Shown here piece by piece: positions 23,411-36,544 of a stretch of DNA of 64,000 nucleotides. Source of the stretch: Phyto melanocephala (Eukaryota > Arthropoda > Insecta > Diptera > Rhinophoridae). The first letter of the stretch is position 1; the number at the start of each line of letters is the position of its first letter. Under the pieces are notes generated by a model, which was given only the letters and a program-made list of their open reading frames with translations, was not told the DNA's origin and made no database searches. The stretch lies in NCBI GenBank assembly GCA_941918925.1, contig OW799233.1:135252533-135316532 (forward strand), written 5' to 3'. The translations under genes were made by a program, and so were the position numbers.

Positions 23411-25160
23411 GTTATGTATATGTTTGTGGGTGGGCCAACAGTAACCATGGGGCTTAACATTTTTTTTTTAAATAAAATTTATTACTTTTAACAACAAAAA
23501 AAATTAAAACTGACTTTTGGCCCTGTACATACCATAAAGGAAGTTCAATATTTTAAAGCATTGTTGGTAGCTTTATTTACAAAATTTTTTTGTATCTATC
23601 TTCGTTTAAAAAATGTCAACCCTTAATGTCAAAAAAGGCAACAACAAATTAAATACCAAAAAGCCTTAACAATTTTAAATAGGAGGGACAATTAATGCAA
23701 CAATGTATATGTATTTAAAATAATTAAGCCATTATCTGGCTAAAAAAAAATTTAAAATAAAATTTAACAAAAATTGTGTGCAAACTTTGCAAGAAAATGC
23801 AAATAGCAAAAGATTAAGTTTTAAATTAAAGTGAAATGGGGAATTTTAAAACGTTTTAAAGACAAGCTTAAAGAATATGAAATACACTACAAGTAATATT
23901 CCTACAAGCAATTTGAAAAAAAAAGAAAATCCCTCAGGTATGTGTTCTATTAGTACGGGAGAGAATAAAGATTGATTATTCATATTAACTAAAAAAAAAA
24001 AAAATATTTAAAATTTTCCACAAACAAAACGAAACAAAATTTTTTTTCTTGTGTATGATTGTGTTGTTTTATTTAAGTTAAACAAAAAGTTATTTAACAA
24101 ATTACTCAAAGATTTAATAAATTAAGGCCCTAGGCTTTAGTTATTTATTTTATTTTTTTTTTTAAACTTATACATACTATATAATTTTACTACTTTGTAC
24201 ATATAGTTAAAACTTAAAACAAACAAACAAAAATCTTAAAAAAAAAAATTAAGAATGATGATGGATGATAAAAAGAAAGAAAAAAAAAACAACAGAAGGA
24301 AATAAATAAATAATATTGAATTTATAGTGCAATTGTTTAATCATTTATATTTAATAATTAAAATTAAAGAATGAAAAAATCAACTTTAATTTTTTACACA
24401 AACAAATTATTGAATACAAACATACAAACATGTTTATTTCTTTTTTATAACAAGACTTGTTAAGCTCCCAAATCGACAACAACAAATCAAAAAAAAATTA
24501 ATTTTAATTTAACTTAATTATTTTTAAAAATCAAATAACAAATATTTTTGTAGGCAATGACTACTTTTTGACCAAACGTATAAACAAAAATTCAAGAATT
24601 ATTTTTTCTATAAATAAAATTGTATATTTATTTTAATATAATATAAAACTGATTTTACAACAAAAAACGAGAAACATAAAAGCAATAATTTCAATTGAAT
24701 AAAGTTATTTTTTTAATTTTTCTTTTCTACAGCAATGCAAACATAATATTATTTGGCTACAACAATAACAACCATTTTTTAGTTAAAACGTTTTTTTTAG
24801 GAAAATTTAAAAATAGTTTGAAATTAAATCAGTTGATTGAAATATGCCGAGAATAATGAATAAATTAATTACCAAAAACAAACCACTTAATATGAATAAC
24901 AATAACAACAACAATAGTTTAACATTATTACCGTAGTATTAACAAAAAGTTGGTGTAATTGATAAAACCTTGAATCATTTAACAATAACATTTTCAAAAT
25001 TTTAGAAATATTTTTCATATGCCTATTTATTTAGGTTTATAAACCAAATTAAAAAAATGCTCTAAAATTATTAAAAATAACTTTCGGAATATAACTGTTA
25101 TACTGGTTTTACCACAAAGCCACAAAGTACAAAAAGAGCAATATAAAATATACAATTGCT
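23411..25160. other. AT-rich stretch, no gene seen
   Basis: A/T runs and CAACAA tracts only. Confidence 0.35.
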
Positions 25161-25350
25161 CAATTCACAAGCTGTCGTAAATGTTGGACGTCGTTGTACA
25201 TTAATTTTTTTATACAACACTAACAACAATTTTTCTTTTGTTTATAGAATGTCGTGTAAATACTTCATAGCTGGAAAAGTAAGTACTATCGCCGTTTTTC
25301 TTTAATTTGAAGAAGAGAATTTCTTACAACCTACGACAGGTTGTGAATTG
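25161..25350. mobile_element. MITE with CAATTCACAAGCTGTCGT inverted ends
   Basis: Left end CAATTCACAAGCTGTCGTAA is matched by the right end GACAGGTTGTGAATTG in reverse complement, with two or three differences over about 26 bp. The inside (about 140 bp) has no gene. No target duplication is clear. Confidence 0.6.
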
Positions 25351-26804
25351 AACAAATATATATATATATATATATAATTACCACGTTTTCGAGTTTTCAA
25401 AATACTTCTAGTCCCAAAAAAGAAACTTAGATTTAACTGTTATAATTATTTTTTGATTATATAAAATGCGTTCCTTTTTAATTATAACTTCCGTATTCTT
25501 AGCAAATATTTAAGTTGTATTAAAGACTTATTTGATTTGGTATAACACAAAAATTTGTTAATTAAGATTTTAAAAAATCTAAAATATTTTTTTTACGAAT
25601 ACGGCAGTAAATATTTTCAAGTTTCCCTATTTTCTACCAACTTTTTGTTGTACTACATTGCAGAAACAACAGTAACAATAAAACTATACAAATCACCATG
25701 ACAACAGCAATAATAACAAGAACCACCACATCCACAATATATAACAACAACAATAGCCCAAAGCACTTTAATATAGGAAAATAACAATAATAAATTCTCC
25801 AAGAACTGGGATTTTTGCTATAAAAAAAAAATAATTATTAATTTAATTACCTAAAAATTACAATAATTCTTTGTTAAATATCAAAAAAAAACTGTCATAA
25901 TTAAAGCAATAATTACAACAACAAAGAATAAATAAAAAATATAGATTTTAAAAGCCAATGCAAAAGAAATTAACTTGCAAAGTGTCATACAAAACTGTTA
26001 TAAAGACAAAAATAATATTTCTCTGCTTCTCCGCTCTGTATTCGTAATGACTAATTTAAAATTACTACACAACTTTTAGTACACACTGTTTAAGTAGTAC
26101 ACTGTTATACGCAAATAAGTTGTAAATTTTGAATTTTTCTTTATAAAAGCTGTTTTTAATAGTCTGTAATAGCAGTGATGCCCGGCATAAAATATACAAA
26201 CAAATTTAAAAATATCTCCCCGATAATGGAGGAAGAAAACAACTATTGTACGAATGTTATCAACCATTTCGTTGTTTAATAATACTGGTACTACTTAATC
26301 ATTATACAAGTGTTGTATTTAAGTGTTATAAAACAGTTAAACAAATTGCAATCTAACTACAGAATAAAAGATAACACAAATTATTTGAGATTTATTGATT
26401 CTTTATAATAATCCAGTTTGTATTCTTAACTACCCAGCACTATTTCAATGTTCATAAAAGCAAAAGGAGGCATGAAGAATACCTTCTCCAAATACAAAAT
26501 AGTTATCCATTATTGATATGCTTTAAAATACATGCAAATGATGAAAAATATTTTAAACAATTCATTCAAACATACTCATGAAACATGGATTTCTTTTCAT
26601 TTACTACCCAGCAAAACAAAAATTGGAAGTAGTGCAAAGCGAATAAACATTTTAAAGACTTCTAAGTTTATTGTGTAAAAGCAATAATACTAATTGACTC
26701 CCTAAATGTGGAGCAATTTCTCAGAAATGATGTGCTCACAAATGAATGCAACATCATGCAAAATATCTTATACAATTCATGCTGCATGAATGCTTTTCAC
26801 CATA
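25351..26804. other. AT-rich stretch, no gene seen
   Basis: An (AT)n run lies at 25357-25377. The short open frame at 26076-26267 has no recognisable product. Confidence 0.35.
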
Positions 26805-27127
26805 CAGTGCTGTCTGGATAGAGTGCTATGAATACCTCGATGCTATGAATACCTCGTTAGAGTGAACAACAGAATATTTACATTGACTATTCTCTAGAGT
26901 GAACACTCATAAACTTCTATAGAGTAAACATACTTTATAGTGAGTTTTTAGGTTTGACGAAGGAGAAAAACAATACAAAAAAGAGTATAAAAATTAAAGA
27001 GAACAGAAATTGAAAAAGGTGCTAGTTTTACTTCTTTGGCACAGCGTTTCAATCTTGATTTAATGAACAACCTGGGAATGGTGAAATCGCTATGCAAAAA
27101 TTAGTTCACTATCCCCAGACAGCACTG
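26805..27127. mobile_element. Pogo/Tc1-like MITE, CAGTGCTGTCTGG family, copy 1
   Basis: Inverted ends CAGTGCTGTCTGGATAGAGT and (reverse complement of the right end) CAGTGCTGTCTGGGGATAGT; TA on both outer sides (26803-26804 and 27128-27129), the target duplication of the Tc1/mariner superfamily. The 323-bp body holds GAGTGAACACTC motifs and no gene. A second copy at 50145-52942 is split by other insertions. Confidence 0.85.
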
Positions 27128-30100
27128 TATGCATTGGTTCTGTGAACTTGTTAAAATAGAATGCAGTTTATTGAAATATTCATGTAAACACATGATCTGC
27201 AATTTAATCACTTCGTCACCAGGGTATCAATTATCGTTCAATGTGTGTTTTTGTGTGTCATATCATATGGTGCCACCATACCTTTTGCTATACAAAAACT
27301 TTTTCATCTCACAGTTTCACAGAACAAAAATTGAGCCCCAGTTAAACTATGCACTTATTAGAATAAAGTGAATTTTGTTAATATATTCATATAAACACAT
27401 GCTTTCCCATAACCCAGTCAATTGTTAAAACTGTTATAACTTCTTACCATACATTGAAGTAATCTCCGAAAATAAATCTATTATTTCAGTTGTTGTACTG
27501 GTAACTTTTTTAGCAGCGATTGTTATAACAGTTTAAAATTAAGATCTTAATTCGAATGAATTAAAATCTTTTCTAGATAACAGAGTCTTTTTTTTTTTTT
27601 TAATTTTCTGTCTCAATATCTATTTTTATGCAAATCCCAGTTGTTGGTACTACAGAAATGAACATTTTTTTTACAATAAATACATGAGCAATAGCCCAGT
27701 TACACATCTAACTACAAAGTACTGAAGCTGCTAAATGATTTAAACAAAAAATAAAGAAAAAACATAAAAAGGTCTTTTAACATAAATAGACAATTTTGCG
27801 ACAAATATAACAGTTATAATTTCGTTATTAAACGATAAAGCCTAAGAAAATAAAACAGAAAATTAACAAAGAACAATACAACAGTGAACTAAAACAGTCG
27901 ATTGTTAATTTCTTTAGAAATAAAATATTATTTTTTGAATTTTCATCAAATGTATTTTTTTTTTTTCTTTTCTTAAAAAAAAAAATAAACAAACAACATT
28001 TTTTTCTGTATTAATTGATAACCCAGAAACTAACAAAATATTTTATTAGCTTAAAAAACAATAGACATAACATGCATAGAAATAAAATAGCAAAGAAAAT
28101 TTTTAAAAGCAAGAATTAAACCTACAATAGTACTAAATCCAATACAATTACCAATATTAAACAATAGATCTTAAATAATTGAAATAAATATAACAAGCAT
28201 CAATCCCCTAACCCCCCAGCCATTCCGTTTACAGTAAATAAAAACCAAACAGCAAACACTACAACAAAAATAGTAATAACCAGCAAATTTCAATTAAGCA
28301 TAATCATTTTAACCATAGTTTTATCGTAAAACATAAAAAGCAAAAGAAATTTCTTTAACAACTAAAACAAGAAACAAGAAAATTTTATTTTCTAATCTTG
28401 TTTAATTTTTTTTTAATAAAACTTTCAGTTTCCTTTTACTATATTAAAAGAAAATTAACTCTTTTGACTGTTAAACAAATAAAGAAAGAATGTTAATAGT
28501 TTATTCATATTTCGAGGAAATATATTTTTGTTGCAAAAACCAAAACTATTAAACAAGTATACAAGTAACGACTGGTTTTTTATAAATGCATTAAAGATAT
28601 TTCTAATGAAAATTTTTTTTTATAAATTTCTTCATGTATGGTTATGAGAACAGACAGGGCTTTCTAACTAAACTAATGTTGTAGTATTTACGATTTTGTT
28701 TAGTTAGAAAGAAACATGTTGCAGAAATTTCATATTTTATTTTGTTTTTTGTTTATAAAATTTAAACCCCTAAATTAAACTTTAAATAAAATTTTTCTTT
28801 TACTACTTTACAAACAACTATTAAAGCAGTTAAGCCAGCAATAGCATATAAAGAAATTCTTAAAAATAATAAAACAAAAAGTCGTAATTTTTTAACAATA
28901 AAAACTAAAGTAATTTCTAATTAATTTGCAAAATACAACAACTCTACAATAGAACAGCATATATAACAAAAAAAAAACAATAGTAATTTAAGATTCAACT
29001 AAATACATCTTAAAACATATAAATTACAATAGATTTTAAATTATAAACAAAATATATTAAAACATACAACAAACACAACTACAATAGTAAATAAAACAAA
29101 CATAATAATAGCAACAAACAACACTTAAAAATTATAAAATTCCAACAAAACAAAATGTTTCTCGTTTTTAACCTAAAACAAACGTAAGAATAATTATATA
29201 AAAGATAAAAAATATATTTTCAAATAGTTATGATTTCGAAAGGAAATAAAACAAAAAAATTGTATTAAAAACAAAAATACTGAAAAAGTACAAGATTTAG
29301 ACATTCTCTTTTTGTTTTGTGTTTTTTTGTAAATTTCAACATTTTGGAAATAAACTTAAACATAATAGAAATAAAAATAAAATACGAAAAAAATAATGAC
29401 TAAAAATTTAATATGTTTCACTTTTACCATATAATATAATAAAAAAAAGAAAGAAAAAACCATTGTAATTAAGTTTCCAAAAATTAATATTTCTCCCGTC
29501 ATTAATGTTATTTCCATATGTTTTTTTTTTACAAACTGAAAAAACTTCTCTTGGCAAAGTCTTTTCTTAAGGAAACAACTGAAATATGTTTAGTTTTAAT
29601 AAAAAGAAAAATCAAATTTGTAAACTGTGTTAATCTTTATTTTACTCTAATTTTAAACAAAAAAAGGATATATTTTATATCTTTTTTTTTATATTTTTGT
29701 TAATGTTGTCTTCATTTATTTTTTATATTTTTAACTTTATAATTTTGTTTGTCTAACTCTAGCTGCATATGTTAAATTGTCGTTTTTTATGTTTTTTTTT
29801 TATTAAATATACATACATACATATATGTAAAATATTATGCTACAACCTTATAATTATTATTATTATTAATATATTTTTAAAACAATATATATATACATAG
29901 TTGAAAGTAATAAACAAATTAGATTTTTTTAATTGTTTAAGTTTATATTTTAAATAAAACAAAGAAAGAAAAAAAAAAAAAGATTAAATACTATAGGCGA
30001 TTTTTTTTAAGATTTATACATTTACTTTTTAATATTATTATGCATAATTATAAAGAAAGAGAGGAAAAGAAAATCTATTAAAATAAGTTGTCAACAGAGT

Positions 30101-30864
30101 TTCCGCAAATTAAACTGGAAGTTTGTTTTATTATTATATTATTTTATAATTAAAATATGTATAAAATTATTTTTATTAATTTTTAATCTTTTTCGTTAAT
30201 TTTGATTATTTTTTACAATATACATACCTAAATCTTAAAAATTTACAAAAATAAACTTGCATATTTTTTTATTAATAAATAAATTAGTTACAAAGAAAAA
30301 AAGAAAACAAAAAACCTTAATTTTATTTATTTTGAACGAATTCTTTATATCGAATTTCAATCCACTATACCTACTTAATTATTTGCGCCATTTCCATAAA
30401 AAACAAAAAACAAACACTTATAAGTTTTGTCCTCTCTGTTCTCACACAACGAGAATCTCATTGCTCACCCACACTCACTAACGCCTTTATAGTTATTGTT
30501 TCATTCTTCATTCCATTTAGAGAAGATTTCAACATTTTCTTTCTTAACCATATCAAAACAATATCAATACAACAATAAACAAAAAAAATTACAACAGTAC
30601 AGTATAACAAAAACAACAACATTAAAAAAAAATATTATAAAAATATATAAAATATTAAACGAAAATTAATACAAGTATATATTATTCAAACTAAATAAAC
30701 AATAGACCAAAGTAAATATTGGCGGTGTTGATGTTTATTAATTAACGGTTTACCTTGATTAGGGTGGCCAGATTTTACGTTATAAATACACACGAAAAGT
30801 AAATTATGGTTTTTGAATTAAAAAAAAAAAAAGTTTCAATAGTATATATAAACACCCACTAATA
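27128..30864. other. AT-rich stretch, no gene seen
   Basis: Extremely AT-rich with poly-A and poly-T tracts and TATA/TACATA runs (for example 29808-29830). No coding or RNA gene is supported; the short frames at 27129, 29518 and 30257 look like chance. Confidence 0.35.
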
Positions 30865-32035
30865 TATGAGGAGCCGCAGAACAAAAGGTGCTTTTTCGCT
30901 CATTTCAAATTTTTGAGAAATCGAGATTTATTTTTTTTCGCCGCTTTAAAAACTGCAAGCACCTGGAAATTCTAAAAAAATTTTTACTTATCTACAGATG
31001 CACCTTACTGTCGTAAGTCACCCGATTAAATGTTAAGGATGTTTGATATAATTCCATTTTTATTTCGGAAAAAGCACCTCTTGCAAAAAAGAAAGCAAAA
31101 AAGCACCTTTTGTTAAAGAAAAAAAGTAAAAAAGCACGTTTTGTTAATAGAAGGAAAAAGTACATTGTGTAATGCGAATACACATATATCACGATAAAAT
31201 TTTTACTGAATGTGGTTAAACCTGATCTAATATATTAAAACATGTTAAGCTAAGTATATTATTTTTGTCGTTTTATTAAATTAAATTTCAACTTAAGCAT
31301 TTCTTTCTTAGCCTTAAATTAAATATGTATGAAATTTATTAAATAGTAAGACTCTTGTTCCAACATCTTCTTCTAGGCAAGAACATTCAACATTTTCATC
31401 TATTGAATCTTCCATATCTTTATACTGGTTATACAAAATGTCCTTGTACCAAAATAATTACTGGTTTTCACTCCAGTCTTTACCAAACTGTTTTAATTAA
31501 AGACTTTCTACGTCTTTTTTTTTTTTTTTGTCAGCGCTAATATAACGGCCTGTTTTAATTTTATTCAGAGAAAATTAAAATGGCGTTTTTTTTCTCGTTT
31601 TAGCAAATTTAAATTAGGATTCCGTTTGTTTTCAGATTTAAATTTAAAGGACTCGAAAGCTTTAATCAAGCATTTTACTATCCCGTTTTTCATAAAATTC
31701 TTGTAAAATATTATCCGTTTTATTCCATGAATATTTTCGATCTTTTTAAAAATTGATTCAAGATATTTTATATTAAGAAGGTTCCGCTCGGTTCCCAGCA
31801 TTAAAACTCGTCCGTGATTGAAATAATAAACAAAAATAAATAAACAAATAATTAAAAAATCGCCTTTTGTTAAGCATCAATTGTTTAGAACCCATTACTT
31901 TGTAAAAAAAAAATAATGATAATAATGCTAACTTGACTGTTTCTACAAGATTTTAACCTAAATATTATAAAAATACCAAAAAACCAATTTTTCGCGAAAT
32001 GCGAAAAATCACCTTTTGTTTTGCGGCTCCTCATA
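30865..32035. mobile_element. DNA transposon (non-autonomous), TATGAGGAGCCGC ends
   Basis: Left end TATGAGGAGCCGCAGAACAA with AAGGTGCTTTTTCGC and right end, in reverse complement, TATGAGGAGCCGCAAAACAA with AAGGTGATTTTTCGC: 35 bp with two differences. TA flanks both sides. The 1171-bp body contains three to four copies of a roughly 33-bp unit with AAAGCACCTTTTGTTAA (31070-31160), which may be transposase-binding repeats. Short frames inside (31355-31540 plus, 31565-31801 minus) are not recognised as a transposase. The superfamily is uncertain. Confidence 0.8.
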
Positions 32036-33745
32036 TAGTTTGAACGTAGCAAAATTTTCGTACTCACTATCTTTTTTTCAGATCTTTGGTCTCTTTTAGA
32101 CTTATGAAGAATGTTTTTCTATTTTATGTCAATTGTAAAACAGAGTTAAACGTTGTGCGTCGTAAAAGTATAAAGTTTTTTAAGTAAAGCGTGTTATCTT
32201 AGATGCGTTGCACCTAAAACTGACTGACACACTGTGAGTCTTGAGGGGGTGTTGCTAAGTTTTTTACTTAATATCACAAGTTTTCAAACAATTTATTAGT
32301 AACTGAAAAAAAAACTGTATCCCCTTCTTATACGAATATCTTAGTTACGTCCATGATTGGCCCTCAAGAGATAAAGCAATTTAATGTTCGATAATTTTTT
32401 AACTTACTTATAATTTTTGACTTACCTGACGTCATTGGTTTATAAGAACAGAACAGAAAGTTTTAATGGCTTGATTGCAGAGTTAAAAAATTGTAAATAG
32501 CGTCAAATGTTGGACTTCTAGAATGCGCTAAGTTGGTGTCAACTATGGTGTCCACCCACTCGAAATTATCACTAAGCACTAATGCCATAAAAGTTATATT
32601 TTAAATTCAACATTTAGGAACCCTTTTTACGCATTTTAAAGAAATGCCTTAAAGGAGGTATACATCAGAAGAAGGACCCACTGTCCAAATTTCATAACTT
32701 TAGCTTTTTGAGTTTGGGCTGTGTGATAAAGAATCAGTCAATAAGTAAGTCACTAACGCTACCCTTATTATTTAGATTGTGCTGGATTCAAAAAGCGATT
32801 TATTTTCGTATATTGCCGAAAGATTGATACTAAATACAGGTCTATGCCTACGGTCTTACGGCGTATTCAAAGTTGGTGCGCCGTAGCTAGTGCGTACATG
32901 GCATAACCTCGAAGCCCCACTTTCACACAACTTTCGAATTAAATCGGGTTGTAATAGAATAAGCTCACATGAACGGTGTGGCCAATATTTCTTACCATTA
33001 GGCTTTTGTATATAATATTTATTACATGTGGCAACATTGTACTAAACTCGCATGAATGTATTTCTAAAACCGTTCATCATTTTGTACCTTCTAGCGTGAC
33101 TCTAACGTTTTGACCATTAAGGCTTACATATGTACCAATGACTCCACAGTCGCATAAAGCGAAACAAAAATTGAATTTTTCTGCATGTATTTAATAGTGT
33201 TACTACAATGGCTTAAAAATTATCATTGCCTTAAATGCTACACATAGAATTTTAATTAACTAAAAGTGTTCTGCATTCGCGGCCTGATTTTTTTGCCAAA
33301 TTTAACCATGGTTTCCACTAACAAACAATTAGCAAACGTTGTTATATCATTTATGATAAATGAACAAACCAAACTAATCTCAAAACAATTGATAACTGTT
33401 AAATCAGCTGTCACTAAAAAAACAATGCTGCCAATTCAAATATATACAGTAACAGAATAAAAGTTTAAACGTAGGGGTCTCTTTTTAAAAATGTTCGTGG
33501 TATCTTCGGTACTTTATTTGGACCATAAAGTTTGATTAGACAATGTTTTTGTTTTAAGGGACATTGAGCTCAAAGAAAAAAAATAACGCTATCCCTATGT
33601 TTAATTAAGATTCGCTGAAATTATCGAGTTACATTTGTATTACAAGTTTAACGATGTCATGCTCTTATTATATCTGTGACAACACGTCACAATGATATAA
33701 AAACAAATAGTGTTGCCTATAACGTCTAAAATTATTCTTGTTTAA
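32036..33745. other. Mixed AT-rich DNA with repeat scraps
   Basis: A piece near 32760-32860 (AGATTGATACTAAATACAGG) resembles the 7085-7115 part of the dispersed repeat. Composition is less extreme at 32820-33000. No gene is seen. Confidence 0.3.
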
Positions 33746-34058
33746 AGGCCATGACTGACTATCCTACAAAGTCGTGCGATTATGTCAAATAAAAATCTGA
33801 TAGTTTTCTGTCCTACATGAAAAAATCGCAACAAAATTTGTTATTGGATGCCACACTGTCATACTTGCTTAGAAAAAGCAACTCTGATCGCACAGAAACT
33901 ATTATTTTATGAAAATTTTCAAAAGATTATCAAATCGGACACACTTGTCAAAAAATCTGTCACACATGTGCACTTTGTGTCCACACTATCACACTTTCTG
34001 AACACACATACAATTTTTGACATATCGAACGACTAAATCTGATAGTCAGTCATGGCCT
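33746..34058. mobile_element. MITE with AGGCCATGACTGACTATC inverted ends
   Basis: AGGCCATGACTGACTATC at 33746 is inverted at the right end (GATAGTCAGTCATGGCCT). TTAA lies at 33742-33745 and again at 34058-34061, which would fit a piggyBac-type target with a one-base ambiguity. The body has no gene; the 62-codon frame inside is chance. Confidence 0.75.
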
Positions 34059-34189
34059 TAAGTTTCAATTTCTTGTATTAATCCTTTTCTAAAGTAAATT
34101 TATTTAGAGTGTAAAAATAATAATAAACCACTAAATTGGTCACAATAAACGTGTTTAATATTTGATTAGCGAATAAGTAAGAAGAGATT

Positions 34190-35030
34190 CGCTATATATC
34201 ATTCAAACGGGAGTGTATTTTCACAACACATATTTGTAACCCCATAAAATATATATGTATACATATGCTTAATCATTATCGATAGAAAAGTCGATCAGTG
34301 TGAGCGTTGAAATCAACTCTTTGAGGCCTCCACATATCCCACACGTTCTTATGTGGCTTACATTTATTATAAATAATTTATTTTAAGGCTTTTTATATTA
34401 AAAATCAGCAATTTTGACAAATTAACGGCTGAAACATGAGCAAAAATATTAACGTATAGCTCTGCTTTACCTAACAAAGTCAATTTTTGCAGCTCTCAAA
34501 TTACTTCTTGACCCGTTTTTGAACGTCACTATAGGATATATATATATAAGAACATTAAAGGAAAATATTTCTTTAATCGGTCCATTAACGGCAATGTTAT
34601 GGGCAAAATATCAGCTTTCAATTGAGATTGCAACAACAAGATTTGATTAAAACAACAACAAAAGCATGCGGTTGCTAATACATACTTATGTATGTATTTA
34701 CGGACAACATGGTACAAACAGTGTGGATTATTGTTTTTGTTGTAATGTATATACTTATGTACGAATGTATGTATTGACGACTTCGTCAGCCGTATTGCTG
34801 AAATTACGGAGTTTTTCATTTATATACTGCAGGTTGCAAGCATACAATTACACACAACATGTCATAATGAAACAAATGACAGCAACGATTGAGAAGTTTT
34901 AATAAGAGATATATTCAGCAAAATCCGTTTTACAAACAAGTTATATTGCTTACAGTTGCATATCTACAATTTTGTAAAGGGTATATAAGATTCGGCACAT
35001 AGATAGAGAATAGAGCGCTCTTATTTTCTT
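34190..35030. repeat. Degenerate dispersed fly repeat (ATTCGGC family)
   Basis: Contains GTTGAAATCAACTCTTTGAG and ends AAAGGGTATATAAGATTCGG with GAGCGCTCTTATTTTC, matching the right end of copies at 21752 and 39026. The left limit is approximate. Confidence 0.5.
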
Positions 35031-35915
35031 TTGTTTTTGTTGCTTATTAGAGTACCATAAACATGCTTGATACCTAATGCTTGAGGCAAATGGTTTTTGA
35101 TGCAAAATATTGTCCTTATCGATTCTTATCATACTTTAACATCCGATTATTTTTATTAGTTCCACAAAGAAAATAATTTTTCGGAATTGTCTTACAAAAC
35201 TAATATCCGCAGTATTTCTTTTTTTTGTCTGTCTTTAAGGAGGTACGGTCTAATTTATATAAAGGTGTATACTTTTGGAGAATTAAAGTTTATTAATAAT
35301 TAACCTAAATTTTCTTTCGGTGTATCAAAAACATACGTCCAACTGTGTAATCTTTAATCAATATGGTCACCTTAATTATCATAAAATCGTTAACAATTAT
35401 TAAAATTTCAAATTAACACTGTCATTATTTGCTCCATATTCACATAAATATAATTGGCTTTTAAGCAATAAAACAAGAACAACAACAACAATAAAAAGGA
35501 TACAAATAACAACAAATACAATAGACAAAGCATAAATGTAGTAAAGAAAAAATAGACCAGACAAAAAGCTTAAAAGCAACAACAAAATGTTTGGATAATT
35601 TATCAGTTAAATGTTTTTGCAATGATTTTTCTATTATTATTTTGTTTATGTTTTTTTTTTATTTTTTAATGTATTTGTATTTTTTTGATACTATTTGTAT
35701 TTAACATTTTTTACAGACTTTTGAAACTACAATAAGAATCTTTTTTTAACAATAACAAAAAAAAATAACCCACTTAATGCTTTTATTAAAAATAAATTTA
35801 AGAAGAAAAACTATAAGCAACTAAGCGTTGAAGGAAATCTATGAAGTGGAAAAGGTTATATAGAAATCTTTTTGAAAATGGTTCCAATTTAAAAACAAAA
35901 TTTTTTTTTGAAAGC
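35031..35915. other. AT-rich stretch, no gene seen
   Basis: CAACAACAA and poly-T tracts; the minus-strand frame at 35400-35585 is a low-complexity shadow. Confidence 0.35.
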
Positions 35916-36200
35916 ACATTACATTATAATATTACATAAAGGAGGACTTTTGGAATATTGGAAATCATTCAAATAATAGTTAAATCCGGTGAGCATCACT
36001 GGACCCAATAATATTTGTGTCTTGTTTTCATGATAAATTGCTACATGGTTGTTAGTGCAAATTAATAATTTGTTAGTAAAATTTCTTTCTTTTTGTCGTT
36101 TCCGTAAATGTATTTTTTTTTTTCCCCAACAAATATTTTCAAAAGTATTTGCTACCTTTCTATTTTCTGCTAGAAATGATATATTATCTGGACACCAAAG
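35916..36200 (-). pseudogene. Unrecognised coding-like fragment (minus strand)
   Basis: A minus-strand frame of about 95 codons reads as ordinary protein (YLWCPDNISFLAENRKVANT through QILLGPVMLTGFNYYLNDFQ). It begins right after TTAATATATAG, an acceptor-like site, and has no ATG start. It runs on past a K-rich stretch coded by an A-run, where a frameshift is possible. I do not recognise the family. It may be an exon of an unseen gene or an old transposon piece. Confidence 0.35.
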
Positions 36201-36244
36201 GTACACTATATATTAACCTATGGATCAGGGTATCTGCGAACCTA

Positions 36245-36464
36245 GGTAGGTAGGTAGGTAAGGCTGGTGCAAAGTTACCCTCACACCTTCACTCGGAGAC
36301 CATTACGGTCCATTGTGACGCCTTAATAGAGAGAAGAATAGAATATGAATAGAAATATTTAGAATAGAAGAGAAGCAGACAATTCCAGAGTCTTCGGCGG
36401 GAATCGAACCCGCAACCCCCAAACAACTGACTTGTCCTTTACCGACTAGTCTACAGGGGCACTC
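36245..36464 (-). mobile_element. tRNA-derived SINE
   Basis: Read on the minus strand, the head resembles a tRNA: GCCCCTGTAGACTAGTCGG with an A-box-like part and GGTTCGATTCC, a perfect polymerase III B box (near 36393-36403), within a good T-arm. The acceptor stem does not close, so it is not a working tRNA. An unrelated body (CCTCACACCTTCACTCGGAG on the plus strand) and a short (GGTA)n tail follow. Direct repeats of 14 bp with one mismatch flank it: TATCTGCGAACCTA at 36231 and TATCTTCGAACCTA at 36465. Confidence 0.88.
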
Positions 36465-36544
36465 TATCTTCGAACCTAATTTTCTCAAAATTCTTTTAGT
36501 AGCTTTCGAGTCAATGGAGTTCAAGTGTTTTATATTCTAGATTT

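Noticed and set aside
36390..36464. A tRNA gene on the minus strand
   Set aside because: The B box and T-arm are good but the acceptor stem does not pair and the sequence runs into a SINE body with target duplications, so it is a SINE head.
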